Positions 8,478-16,600 of a stretch of DNA of 64,000 nucleotides are shown piece by piece. The notes below the pieces were generated by a model. It saw nothing but the letters and a program-made list of their open reading frames with translations. It ran no database searches and had not been told where the DNA came from. Source of the stretch: DATCDE01 sp038252405 (lineage in GTDB: Bacteria; Actinomycetota; Actinomycetes; Prado026); NCBI GenBank assembly GCA_038252405.1, contig JBBSAJ010000003.1, positions 85,138 through 149,137 of the forward strand, written 5' to 3'. Within the stretch, counting starts at the first letter, position 1. Each line of letters begins with the position of its first letter. The translations under genes and the position numbers were made by a program.

Positions 8478-8505
8478 ACCTTCTACTTCGCGTGAAGTAG
8501 AAGGT
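8478..8505. repeat. Perfect 12-bp inverted repeat with 4-nt loop
   Basis: ACCTTCTACTTC (8478-8489) and GAAGTAGAAGGT (8494-8505) pair perfectly around GCGT. The sequence is markedly AT-richer than its surroundings. It could be a second terminator, a protein-binding palindrome or the end of a lost mobile element. It is only 20 bp from a 34-bp GC-rich hairpin. Confidence 0.6.
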
Positions 8506-8511
8506 TTGTCA

Positions 8512-8564
8512 ACGGTGCAACCCTTGACAAAACCGTGCAACCGGCCATGACAGAACGGTGCAAC
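8512..8564. repeat. Three spaced copies of ACSGTGCAAC
   Basis: ACGGTGCAAC occurs at 8512-8521 and 8555-8564, and ACCGTGCAAC at 8532-8541. The second and third copies share a longer core, TGACARAACSGTGCAAC. Such clustered short repeats resemble the subterminal repeats of some insertion-sequence ends, but no transposase is present here. They could equally be regulator sites next to the nrdJ 3' end. Confidence 0.5.
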
Positions 8565-8570
8565 TGCACA

Positions 8571-11438
8571 TCAGCTGCAGCCGCTGGTCGCGCCACACCC
8601 CTCGCAGACGTAGCAGCTGCCGGCCGGGCGCATCTTGGTGCCGCAGGTGAAGCACATCGGCGCGTCGGCCGCGGTTCCGGTGAGCTTCTCCATCAGCTCG
8701 GCCGAGGAGTGCACACCCGCCGGGGCCGGCTCGGCCACCGCGTGACGCTCGACCGGCGCCGGGGCCAACGCCTCGACCACCGGCGTCACCGGTACGGACT
8801 GGGCCAGTGACTCGAGATCCTCGTCCCCGACCTCCAGCGGCCCGTAGGAGCCGGTGTCCAGGGCCCGGGTGCGCTCCTCAGCGGTGTGGATGCCGAGGGC
8901 GGACCGCTCGTCGAAGGGCAGGTAGTCCAGGGCCAGTCGCCGGAAGATGTAGTCCATGATCGACTGAGCCATCCGGACGTCCGGGTCGTCGGTCATCCCG
9001 GCCGGCTCGAACCGCAGGTTGGTGAACTTGGTGACGAAGGTCTCCAGCGGCACGCCGTACTGGAGCCCGATGGACACCGCGATCGAGAAGGCGTCCATGA
9101 CACCAGCCAGGGTCGAACCCTGCTTGCCCAGCTTGAGGAACACCTCGCCGAGACCGTTGTCCGGGTACGACCCGGCGGTCATGTAGCCCTCGGCACCACC
9201 CACCGTGAACGACGTGGTGATCGACGGGCGGGACTTCGGCAGCCGCTTGCGGGTCGCCCGGTGCTCCACCGTCGTCGCGCTGGACAGCGCCTCCACCGCG
9301 GAGTCCGCACCCTTGGCCTTCGCGTCGGACAGCGGCTGGCCGACCTTGCAGTTGTCCCGGTAGACCGCCAGCGCCTTCAGACCGAGCTTCCAGCCCTGCA
9401 GGTAGACGTCCTCGATCTCCTCGACGGTGGCCGACTCGGGCAGGTTCACCGTCTTCGAGATCGCACCGGAGATGAACGGCTGGACGGCGGCCATCATCCG
9501 CACGTGGCCCATGGGCGCGATCGAGCGGGCACCCATCGCGCAGTCGAACACCTCGTAGTGCTCCTGGCGCAGCCCAGGCGCGTCGATCACGTGCCCGTGC
9601 TCGGCGATGTGCTCGACGATCGCCTCGATGGTCTCCTCGGAGTAGCCGAGCTTGCGCAGCGCCCGCGGAATCGTCTGGTTGACGATCTGCATCGAGCTGC
9701 CGCCCACGAGCTTCTTGAACTTCACCAGGGAGAAGTCCGGCTCGATGCCCGTGGTGTCGCAGTCCATCATGAAGCCGATCGTGCCGGTGGGAGCCAGCAC
9801 CGAGGCCTGCGCGTTGCGCCAGCCGTTCTTCGCGCCGATCTCCAGGCACTTCTTCCAGGCCTTGGTCGCCTCGGTCTTGATGGCGCCGTCCATGTGGCCC
9901 AGCGTGCGGATCTCGTCGTTGGCCGCCGCATGCTTGCGCATCACCCGCGCGTGCGGCGCGGCGTTGCGGGCGTAGCCCTCGTACGGGCCCACCACGCCGG
10001 CCAGCTCGGCGCTGCGCTTGTACGCCGTCCCGGTCATCAGGCTGGTGATGGACGCCGCCAGCCCACGGCCGCCATCGGAGTCGTACGCGTGCCCGGTCGC
10101 CATGAGCAGCGCGCCCAGGTTCGCGTAGCCGATGCCCAGCTGGCGGTACTTGACCGTGGTGTCGCCGATCGCCTCGGTCGGGAAGTCCGCGAAGCAGATC
10201 GAGATGTCCATCGCGGTGATGATGAACTCGACCGCCTTCGCGAAGGTCGCCGCGTCGAAGGTGTCGTCCTCCCTGAGGAACTTCAGCAAGTTGAGGCTGG
10301 CGAGGTTGCAGGAGGAGTTGTCCAGGCTCATGTACTCCGAGCACGGGTTGGACGCGGTGATCCGGCCGGTCTCCGGGTTGGTGTGCCAGTCGTTGATCGT
10401 GTCGTCGTACTGGATGCCCGGGTCGGCGCACTCCCACGCGGCGCGGGAGATCTTCTCGAACAGGTTGCCAGCGTCGACGGTCTCGATGACCTCGCCGGTC
10501 TTGCGGGCCCGCAGCCCGAACGTGTTGCCCTCCTCGACCGCGCGCATGAACTCGTCGCTGACTCGGACCGAGTTGTTCGCGTTCTGGTACTGGACGCTGG
10601 TGATGTCCTTGCCACCGAGGTCCATGTCGTACCCGGCGTCGCGCAGCGCGCGGATCTTGTTCTCCTCGCGCGCCTTGGTCTCGATGAACTCCTCGATGTC
10701 GGGGTGGTCGACGTCGAGCACGACCATCTTGGCCGCGCGCCGGGTGGCGCCGCCGGACTTGATGGTGCCGGCGGAGGCGTCCGCGCCGCGCATGAAGGAC
10801 ACCGGGCCGGAGGCCGTGCCGCCGGAGGACAGCAGCTCCTTGCTGGAGCGGATCCGGGACAGGTTGAGCCCGGCGCCGGAGCCACCCTTGAAGATCAGCC
10901 CCTCCTCCCGGTACCAGTTGAGGATGGAGTCCATCGTGTCGTCGACGGCGAGGATGAAACACGCGGACACTTGCTGAGGGGACGACGTCCCGACGTTGAA
11001 CCACACGGGTGAGTTGAAGCTGAACACCTGGTGCAGAAGCATCCAGGTCAGCTCGTGCTCGAAGATCTCCGCGTCGGTGTCGGCGGCGAAGTAGCCGTAC
11101 TCCTTGCCCGCCTTGGTGTAGGTGAGCACCACGCGGTCGATGAGCTGGCGCAGCGACCACTCGCGCTGGTCGGTGCCGACCGCGCCGCGGAAGTACTTGG
11201 TGGTGACGATCGTGGACGCGTTCAGCGACCAGTAGTCGGGGAACTCCACCCCGCGCTGCTCGAAGACGTTCTCGCCGGTCTTCCAGTTGGTCTGGACGAC
11301 GTCGCGCCGCTCCCAGGTCACCTCGTCATAGGGGTGCACCCCGGCCGTGGTGTACAGCCGCTCCATTGTCAGTCGCTTGCCCTTGATCACCTGTGGCTTG
11401 TCCCCTGCCTGGGAGGCCCCGCTCACGGTCTCAGTCAT
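8571..11438 (-). CDS. nrdJ: Vitamin B12-dependent (class II) ribonucleotide reductase
   Basis: The 955-residue cytoplasmic enzyme reduces ribonucleotides to deoxyribonucleotides using adenosylcobalamin as radical source. The substrate-site Cys is at 160 (SACFILAVDD), followed by the GGSGAGLN loop, the active-site signature NPCSE at 364-368 and the phosphate-binding APTGTIGFMMDCDTTG segment. The C-terminus has a zinc-ribbon-like tail (CFTCGTKM, CYVCEGCG) that in this family re-reduces the active site. The start is the ATG at 11438 with AGGAGG upstream. nrdR lies directly upstream on the same strand, as in the streptomycete nrdRJ operon, so NrdR/dATP control is expected. A strong hairpin follows the stop. 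Confidence 0.97.
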   Translation of the reverse strand: MTETVSGASQAGDKPQVIKGKRLTMERLYTTAGVHPYDEVTWERRDVVQTNWKTGENVFEQRGVEFPDYWSLNASTIVTTKYFRGAVGTDQREWSLRQLIDRVVLTYTKAGKEYGYFAADTDAEIFEHELTWMLLHQVFSFNSPVWFNVGTSSPQQVSACFILAVDDTMDSILNWYREEGLIFKGGSGAGLNLSRIRSSKELLSSGGTASGPVSFMRGADASAGTIKSGGATRRAAKMVVLDVDHPDIEEFIETKAREENKIRALRDAGYDMDLGGKDITSVQYQNANNSVRVSDEFMRAVEEGNTFGLRARKTGEVIETVDAGNLFEKISRAAWECADPGIQYDDTINDWHTNPETGRITASNPCSEYMSLDNSSCNLASLNLLKFLREDDTFDAATFAKAVEFIITAMDISICFADFPTEAIGDTTVKYRQLGIGYANLGALLMATGHAYDSDGGRGLAASITSLMTGTAYKRSAELAGVVGPYEGYARNAAPHARVMRKHAAANDEIRTLGHMDGAIKTEATKAWKKCLEIGAKNGWRNAQASVLAPTGTIGFMMDCDTTGIEPDFSLVKFKKLVGGSSMQIVNQTIPRALRKLGYSEETIEAIVEHIAEHGHVIDAPGLRQEHYEVFDCAMGARSIAPMGHVRMMAAVQPFISGAISKTVNLPESATVEEIEDVYLQGWKLGLKALAVYRDNCKVGQPLSDAKAKGADSAVEALSSATTVEHRATRKRLPKSRPSITTSFTVGGAEGYMTAGSYPDNGLGEVFLKLGKQGSTLAGVMDAFSIAVSIGLQYGVPLETFVTKFTNLRFEPAGMTDDPDVRMAQSIMDYIFRRLALDYLPFDERSALGIHTAEERTRALDTGSYGPLEVGDEDLESLAQSVPVTPVVEALAPAPVERHAVAEPAPAGVHSSAELMEKLTGTAADAPMCFTCGTKMRPAGSCYVCEGCGATSGCS

Positions 11439-11555
11439 CTTCTGCCGTTCCTCCTGTTGAACAACGTCCGGATCGGTACCGGGCTTCCCGTCCGGCGGGG
11501 GTGGTGAGTGGGGAAGGGGAACTCGGTGGTGGTGCTGAAGGTGCAGGGTGCTGCT

Positions 11556-12035
11556 TCAGGTACTGGGCACTTCGGGCCGGGTGGACACGTCTCGTTCGGC
11601 GCGCAGCAGCGCGATCTCGGCGTCGAAGTCCTCGAGGGAGTCGAAGCTGCGGTACACCGACGCGAACCGCAGGTAGGCCACCTCGTCGAGCTCTCGCAGC
11701 GGACCGAGGATGGCCAGGCCGACGTCGTGCGCGTCGATCTCAGCCGCGCCGGACGCCCGGACGACCTCCTCGACCCGTTGGGCGAGCAACGCCAACTGGT
11801 CCTCGGTGACCGGGCGGCCCTGACAGGCCTTGCGCACGCCGGCCAGCACCTTGGCCCGGGAGAACGACTCGGTGGCCCCGGAACGCTTGACCACGGTGAG
11901 GCTCGCGGTCTCGACCGTGGTGAAGCGACGGTTGCACTCCGGGCACTGCCGACGGCGGCGGATCGCGGTGCCGTCGTCGGTGACTCGGGAGTCGACCACG
12001 CGGGAGTCGGCGTGCCGACAGAACGGGCAGTGCAT
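11556..12035 (-). CDS. nrdR: Transcriptional repressor NrdR
   Basis: The 159-residue regulator begins MHCPFCRHADSRVVDSR and has a zinc ribbon with cysteines at 3, 6, 31 and 34. An ATP-cone domain follows from about residue 49 (VVKRSGATESFSRAKVLAGV). The family senses dATP/ATP and represses ribonucleotide reductase genes. The frame is open upstream to 12197, but the family start MHCPFC at 12035 follows GGGGAGGGGG and was chosen. The extra upstream frame only translates the DNA repeats in the leader. It is co-directional with nrdJ and probably co-transcribed. Confidence 0.96.
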   Translation of the reverse strand: MHCPFCRHADSRVVDSRVTDDGTAIRRRRQCPECNRRFTTVETASLTVVKRSGATESFSRAKVLAGVRKACQGRPVTEDQLALLAQRVEEVVRASGAAEIDAHDVGLAILGPLRELDEVAYLRFASVYRSFDSLEDFDAEIALLRAERDVSTRPEVPST

Positions 12036-12053
12036 CGGGACCGACCCCCTCCC

Positions 12054-12088
12054 CTGTGGACCAGGCTGTGGACCAGGCTGTGGACCGC
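12054..12088. repeat. 12-bp tandem repeats carrying DnaA-box-like sequence
   Basis: CTGTGGACCAGG is repeated at 12054-12065 and 12066-12077, with a third partial copy from 12078. Read on the minus strand each unit contains TGGTCCACA, one mismatch from the actinobacterial DnaA box TTGTCCACA. A weaker match lies at 12121-12129. The array is in the 5' leader of nrdR. Confidence 0.65.
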
Positions 12089-12112
12089 CTGTTGAGAACC
12101 TGTGGGCACTGA

Positions 12113-12158
12113 CCACAACCTGTGGATGAACTACATCGATGTAACCACTAGATGTAGG
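12113..12158. promoter_or_regulatory. Candidate NrdR boxes upstream of nrdRJ
   Basis: Palindromic elements crowd this region: CCACAACCTGTGG near 12113-12125, the perfect palindrome TACATCGATGTA at 12132-12143, and CTAGATGTAG at 12148-12157. The last resembles the ACTAGATGT-type half of actinomycete NrdR boxes. The 12113 and 12148 elements have centres about three helical turns apart, as expected for paired NrdR boxes. Which elements NrdR binds is not decidable by eye. Confidence 0.45.
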
Positions 12159-12234
12159 GGGAACCGTAGGACGCGATCGGGCCGCTGTCCAGTCCATCCG
12201 CGCGCGTCGTGGCGCGTCGGCGTGTCGCCGCAGG

Positions 12235-12552
12235 TCAGGCGGGGATGACGAGCCGCTGGCCGGCCTGCAGCACCTCGGTGCGCATGTCGTTGAGCTCGCG
12301 GATGCGGTCCACGGTGGCCCGCGGGTCGTCCTGCGGTGCGACCTGCACGGCCAGCTGCCACAGCGTCTGGCCCGGCTGCACGGTGACCGCCCGGGTGGCC
12401 GAGCCGGTCGGCTCGGTGCCGGCCTGCGAGGCGACGCGACCGATCGAGAAGGCCAGGAGGGCCACCGCCGCCACCAGGAGCACGAGGATCGCCCGGCCGC
12501 GACGGGTCAGACGCACGGAACTGCTGCTGGGGCTGATCGGGTTGGTGCTCAT
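12235..12552 (-). CDS. Small membrane-anchored LysM protein, SOS-linked
   Basis: The 105-residue protein has a charged N-terminus, one transmembrane segment (AILVLLVAAVALLAFSIGRV, about residues 20-40) and a C-terminal LysM domain (VQPGQTLWQLAVQVAPQDD, then IRELNDMRTEVLQAGQRLVI). LysM binds peptidoglycan. The start is the ATG at 12552. The gene is divergent from lexA and shares an intergenic region packed with LexA boxes, the arrangement seen for SOS-induced division inhibitors such as YneA of Bacillus. A similar role is plausible here but is inference from topology and context. Confidence 0.8.
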   Translation of the reverse strand: MSTNPISPSSSSVRLTRRGRAILVLLVAAVALLAFSIGRVASQAGTEPTGSATRAVTVQPGQTLWQLAVQVAPQDDPRATVDRIRELNDMRTEVLQAGQRLVIPA

Positions 12553-12572
12553 CGGGGCCTCCGGGGAAGGGG

Positions 12573-12669
12573 TCGAACCTGTGTTCGATCGAACGCCTGT
12601 ACGAGGTATACACCGGGGAGCCGACGAAATCCAGCGACACTTCGAACAGGTGTTTGAAACGGGTGTTCG
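12573..12669. promoter_or_regulatory. Cluster of LexA (SOS) boxes between lexA and the LysM gene
   Basis: Against the Gram-positive consensus CGAAC-N4-GTTCG there is one perfect site at 12574-12587. Single-mismatch sites lie at 12590-12603 (CGAACGCCTGTACG) and 12643-12656 (CGAACAGGTGTTTG). A weaker match lies at 12656-12669 (GAAACGGGTGTTCG). The first two are near the LysM gene start and the last two nearer lexA, so both divergent promoters are probably LexA-controlled. Confidence 0.85.
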
Positions 12670-12739
12670 ACTGCGCGTACGGTTGCGGTCACCGGACCAG
12701 CGTGGCCGGGGGGTCCGACAAGTTCGGCTGGAGGCAGAC

Positions 12740-13456
12740 GTGAGCAGCAAGCGGCGCGGCGACGAGGGCACGGCCGAGACGGCTGACCTGAGGGACACCG
12801 TGCGGGAGATCCCCGACGGTCCCCCCGACGAGTCCGGCCTGACCCCGCGGCAGCGCCGCGTGCTCGAGGTGATCAAGGACGCCGTGGAGCGCCGTGGCTA
12901 CCCGCCGTCGATGCGCGAGATCGGCAAGGCGGTCGGGCTCACCTCGCCGTCCTCGGTGGCCCACCAGCTGCACACGCTGGAGCGCAAGGGGTTCATCCGC
13001 CGCGACCCGAACCGGCCGCGAGCCATCGAGGTGGTCGCCCCCGACAGCGTCGACGAGACCGGCAGCGGCGACGCGCGCCCGGCGCCGTCCTACGTGCCGA
13101 TCCTCGGCCGGATCGCCGCGGGCGGACCCATCCTGGCCGAGGAGGCGGTGGAGGACGTCTTCCCGCTGCCCCGCCAGCTCGTCGGCGACGGCACCCTGTT
13201 CCTGCTTCGGGTGGTCGGCGACTCGATGGTCGACGCGGCGATCTGCGACGGCGACTGGGTGGTGGTGCGCCAGCAGCCCACCGCCGACAACGGCGACATC
13301 GTGGCTGCCATGCTCGACGGCGAGGCGACGGTCAAGACGTTCAAGCGCAAGGACGGCCACCTGTGGCTGCTGCCGCACAACCCGGCCTACTCCCCCATCG
13401 ACGGCGACTACGCCACGATCCTGGGCAAGGTCACTGCGGTGCTGCGCCGGATCTGA
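12740..13456 (+). CDS. lexA: LexA repressor, SOS regulator
   Basis: The 238-residue protein starts at the GTG at 12740, placed by GGAGG five bases upstream. The longer open frame upstream runs through the LexA boxes and is not coding. The N-terminal winged helix (LTPRQRRVLEVIKDAVERRG to LERKGFIRRDP) binds SOS boxes. The C-terminal peptidase has the cleavage site Ala127-Gly128 (GRIAAGGPI), nucleophile Ser162 (VGDSMVD) and base Lys199 (ATVKTFK). RecA filaments stimulate self-cleavage and derepress the regulon. Multiple boxes upstream imply autorepression. recA, with its own box, is in the same window. Confidence 0.97.
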   Translation: MSSKRRGDEGTAETADLRDTVREIPDGPPDESGLTPRQRRVLEVIKDAVERRGYPPSMREIGKAVGLTSPSSVAHQLHTLERKGFIRRDPNRPRAIEVVAPDSVDETGSGDARPAPSYVPILGRIAAGGPILAEEAVEDVFPLPRQLVGDGTLFLLRVVGDSMVDAAICDGDWVVVRQQPTADNGDIVAAMLDGEATVKTFKRKDGHLWLLPHNPAYSPIDGDYATILGKVTAVLRRI

Positions 13457-13669
13457 GCGGCCTGGTGGGAGACCGCCGCAAGGCATCTCGCGAGGTCGGT
13501 ACTCGCCCCCAGTGAGCGCTGCATCACTGACGGCGAGCACTGTTTCCGAGAGGTCGCCGAGACGGCGTACGGCCCCCGAACCGGGGGGCTTGCGAACTGA
13601 CGGGGGGCACGGCACGCTGCCAGGATTCCGGTCCGGACCCGGAAGCGGCGCGGGAGGGACGGAGCCACG

Positions 13670-16600
13670 GTGGTCGTCGACGCATCCGAGCAGGTGGTCG
13701 ACCGCCCGCCGAGCCTGGTCGAGGACAGCGCCTCGGAGCGGCTGAAGCCCTACGTGCCGCGGCTGGCCGTCGACTGGCTGCGCCACCACCCGGAACGCAC
13801 CTACCAGGAGGTCGAGGGCAGCCTCGCCTTCGTCGACATCTCCGGCTTCACCAAGCTGACCGAGCGCCTGGCCCGCAAGGGCAAAGTCGGCGCGGAGGAG
13901 ATGAGCGACACCCTCAACGCCACCTTCGCAGCACTGCTGGAGGTGGCCTACCACGACGGCGCCGGCCTGGTGAAGTGGGGCGGCGACGCCGTGCTGCTGC
14001 TGTTCGACGGTCCGCTGCACGCCAAGCGCGCCGCTCGCGCCGCCTACCGCATGCGGGCCACCATGAGAACGATCGGTCGGCTGCGGACCAGCGCCGGCCA
14101 GGTCAGCTTGCGCATGTCGGTGGGTATCCACAGCGGTACGTTCCACTTCTTCCTGGTGGGCGACCCGGCCTACCACCGCGAGCTCATCGTCTCCGGCCCC
14201 GCGGCGTCCATGACTGCGGACATGGAGGCCACCGCGGACGCCGGCGAGATCGGCCTCTCCCCTGCGACCGCAGCGCAGCTCGATCCGCGCTGCGTGGGGC
14301 AGCCCAAGGGTGCGGCACTCCTGCTGCGCGGCGAACCGGGCATCCCGATCCTCGGGGTCCCGCCCGGGAAAGAGGTGCACGACCTGGACCTGGCCGGAAT
14401 CCTGCCGGTGGCCATCCGCGAACACCTGCTGGCCCAGCCCGGCGAGGCGGAGCACCGCACAGTCGCGGTCGCCTTCGTACAGTTCTCCGGGACCGACGCG
14501 CTGCTCGAGCGGGAGGGCCCGCAGGCGCTGGCCGACGCGCTGCACGAGGTGATGGCCAACGTCCAGCAGGCGACCGCCAGCCACGGCGTCACCTTCTTCG
14601 AGACCGACATCAACCGCGACGGCGGCAAGATCATGCTCACCGCCGGCGCCCCGGTCAGCCGCGGCCACGAAGAGGACCGGATGCTGCGGGCGGCCCGGCT
14701 GGTCATCGAGCGGGCCGGCACCCTGCCGCTACGGATCGGCGTCAACCGCGGGCCGGTGTTCTCCGGCGACTTCGGGCCGTTCTTCCGCCGCACCTATTCG
14801 GTCAAGGGTGACGCCATCAACCTGGCGGCCCGGGTGATGGGCAAGGCCGCAGCGGGCGAGGTGCTGGCCACCCAGGCCGTGCTCGACCGGGCCCGGACCT
14901 CGTTCGCCACCGAACCGCTACCCCCGTTCCTGGTCAAGGGCAAGTCCCAGCCGGTGCACGCCCGCCGGGTCGGGCCCGTGGTCGCGGATGTCCAGCAGCC
15001 AGCTGGCTTCGGTGACAGAGAGCTGCCACTGGTCGGGCGGGATGCGGAGCTGGCCGTGCTCACCGCGGCCATCGACGACGCGCGCCAGCGCCGCGGTCGG
15101 CTGGTCGAGCTGATCGGTGAGCCGGGGATCGGCAAGTCCCGGCTGGTGGCCGAGCTGCGCTCCCTCGCCGACGACGTCGACGTGCTGTTCACGACGTGCG
15201 AGGAGTACGAGTCGACCACGCCCTACTTCCCGTTCCGGGCGCTGCTGCGCAGCCTGCTGGGGCTGTCCCGGGACGTGCCCCCCGAGATTGCCTACCGCAG
15301 GCTGCACCAGCGGGTGGCCGTGAACACCCCCGACCTGGTGCCCTGGCTGCCCCTTGTCGGCATCCCGCTCGACGTCGCCGTCCCCGAGACCGAGGAGACC
15401 CGACGGCTCGACCCCCGCTTCCGCAAGGCGCGGGTCGAGGAGGTCACCACCGAGCTGCTGGAGCTGCTGCTGCCCACGCCGACGCTGCTCGTCTTCGACG
15501 ACGTCCATCTCATGGACGACGCCAGCGTCGACCTGGTTCGGCACCTCGTCGCGGGTGTCGCGCAGCGACCGTGGATGGTGCTCACCACCCGGCGTGACAA
15601 TCAGCCGGACGGCTACGCGGCCGAGCCGGGACGGGCCACCGAGGTCCGCCCGCAACCGCTCGACCCAGCGGCGGCGCTGGCCCTGGTGTCCGTGTCCACC
15701 GAGCACGAACCGCTGCCGCCGCACGAGATGCAGGCCCTGGCTCGACGAGCCGGCGGGAACCCCCTGTTCCTGCGGGGGCTGGTGCTCGCCGCCCAGCAGA
15801 CCGGCTCGATCGACGGGCTGCCCGACTCCGTCGAGGACCTCATCACTGCGCAGATCGACCGGCTGACGCCGAGTGAGCGCACCCTGCTGCGATACGCCTC
15901 GGTCCTCGGCGCGACCTTCACGACCACCCAGCTCGAGGCGATGCTCGACGGCGAGCCGGTGACGGTCGACGCCCAGGCCCTGCGGCGGCTACAGGCATTC
16001 CTGGTGCCAGCGGGGGCCGACCGGTACGGGTTCCGGCACGCGCTGATCCGTGACACCGCCTACGAGGGCCTCCCGTACCGACAGCGGCGCCGGCTGCACG
16101 ACCGCGTAGGGACGACGCTGGAGGCCGCCGCCGATACCCCAGAGGACCAGTCGGAGCTGTTGTCCCTGCACTTCTTCCACGCCGGGCGATCGGACAAGGC
16201 GTGGCACTACTCGCGCGTCGCCGGCGAGCGCGCCGCCGCCAAGTACGCCTACGTGGAGGCCGCCGAGCTGTACGCCCGAGCGGTCGAGGCCGCCCGCGAA
16301 GTGCCCGGCCTACCCGGCTCCGAGCTCGCTTTGGCGCACGAGTCCCTCGGCAACGCACGGTTTCGGATCGGCGCCCTGCCCGGTGCCCGGACCGCCTTCC
16401 GACAGGCCAGGGGCCTGGTCCCCGACGACCCGGTGCGGACGGCCGACCTGCTTCGCAAGGAGGCCGAGGTCGACCAGCGGCTGAATCAGCTCACCTCGGC
16501 GCTGCGAGCGCTCTCCCGAGCGATGAGGCTGCTCGAGCAGGGTGACCCGGGAGACGTCGCCGTCCTCGCCGAGCGCAGCCGCCTCGAGGGGTTCTACGCC

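Noticed and set aside
8886..11012. A 708-codon plus-strand frame opposite nrdJ.
   Set aside because: nrdJ is unambiguous here. The antisense frame is His/Arg/Asp-rich shadow with no motif.
13572..13589. Short GCCCCC/GGGGGGC inverted repeat after lexA as a terminator.
   Set aside because: The stem is only 6-7 bp and such G/C runs are common by chance at this base composition.
12689..14668. A 659-codon open frame on the minus strand opposite lexA and the cyclase gene.
   Set aside because: It is antisense to two well-supported genes, has no family resemblance, and its composition is typical of the complementary frame in high-GC DNA.
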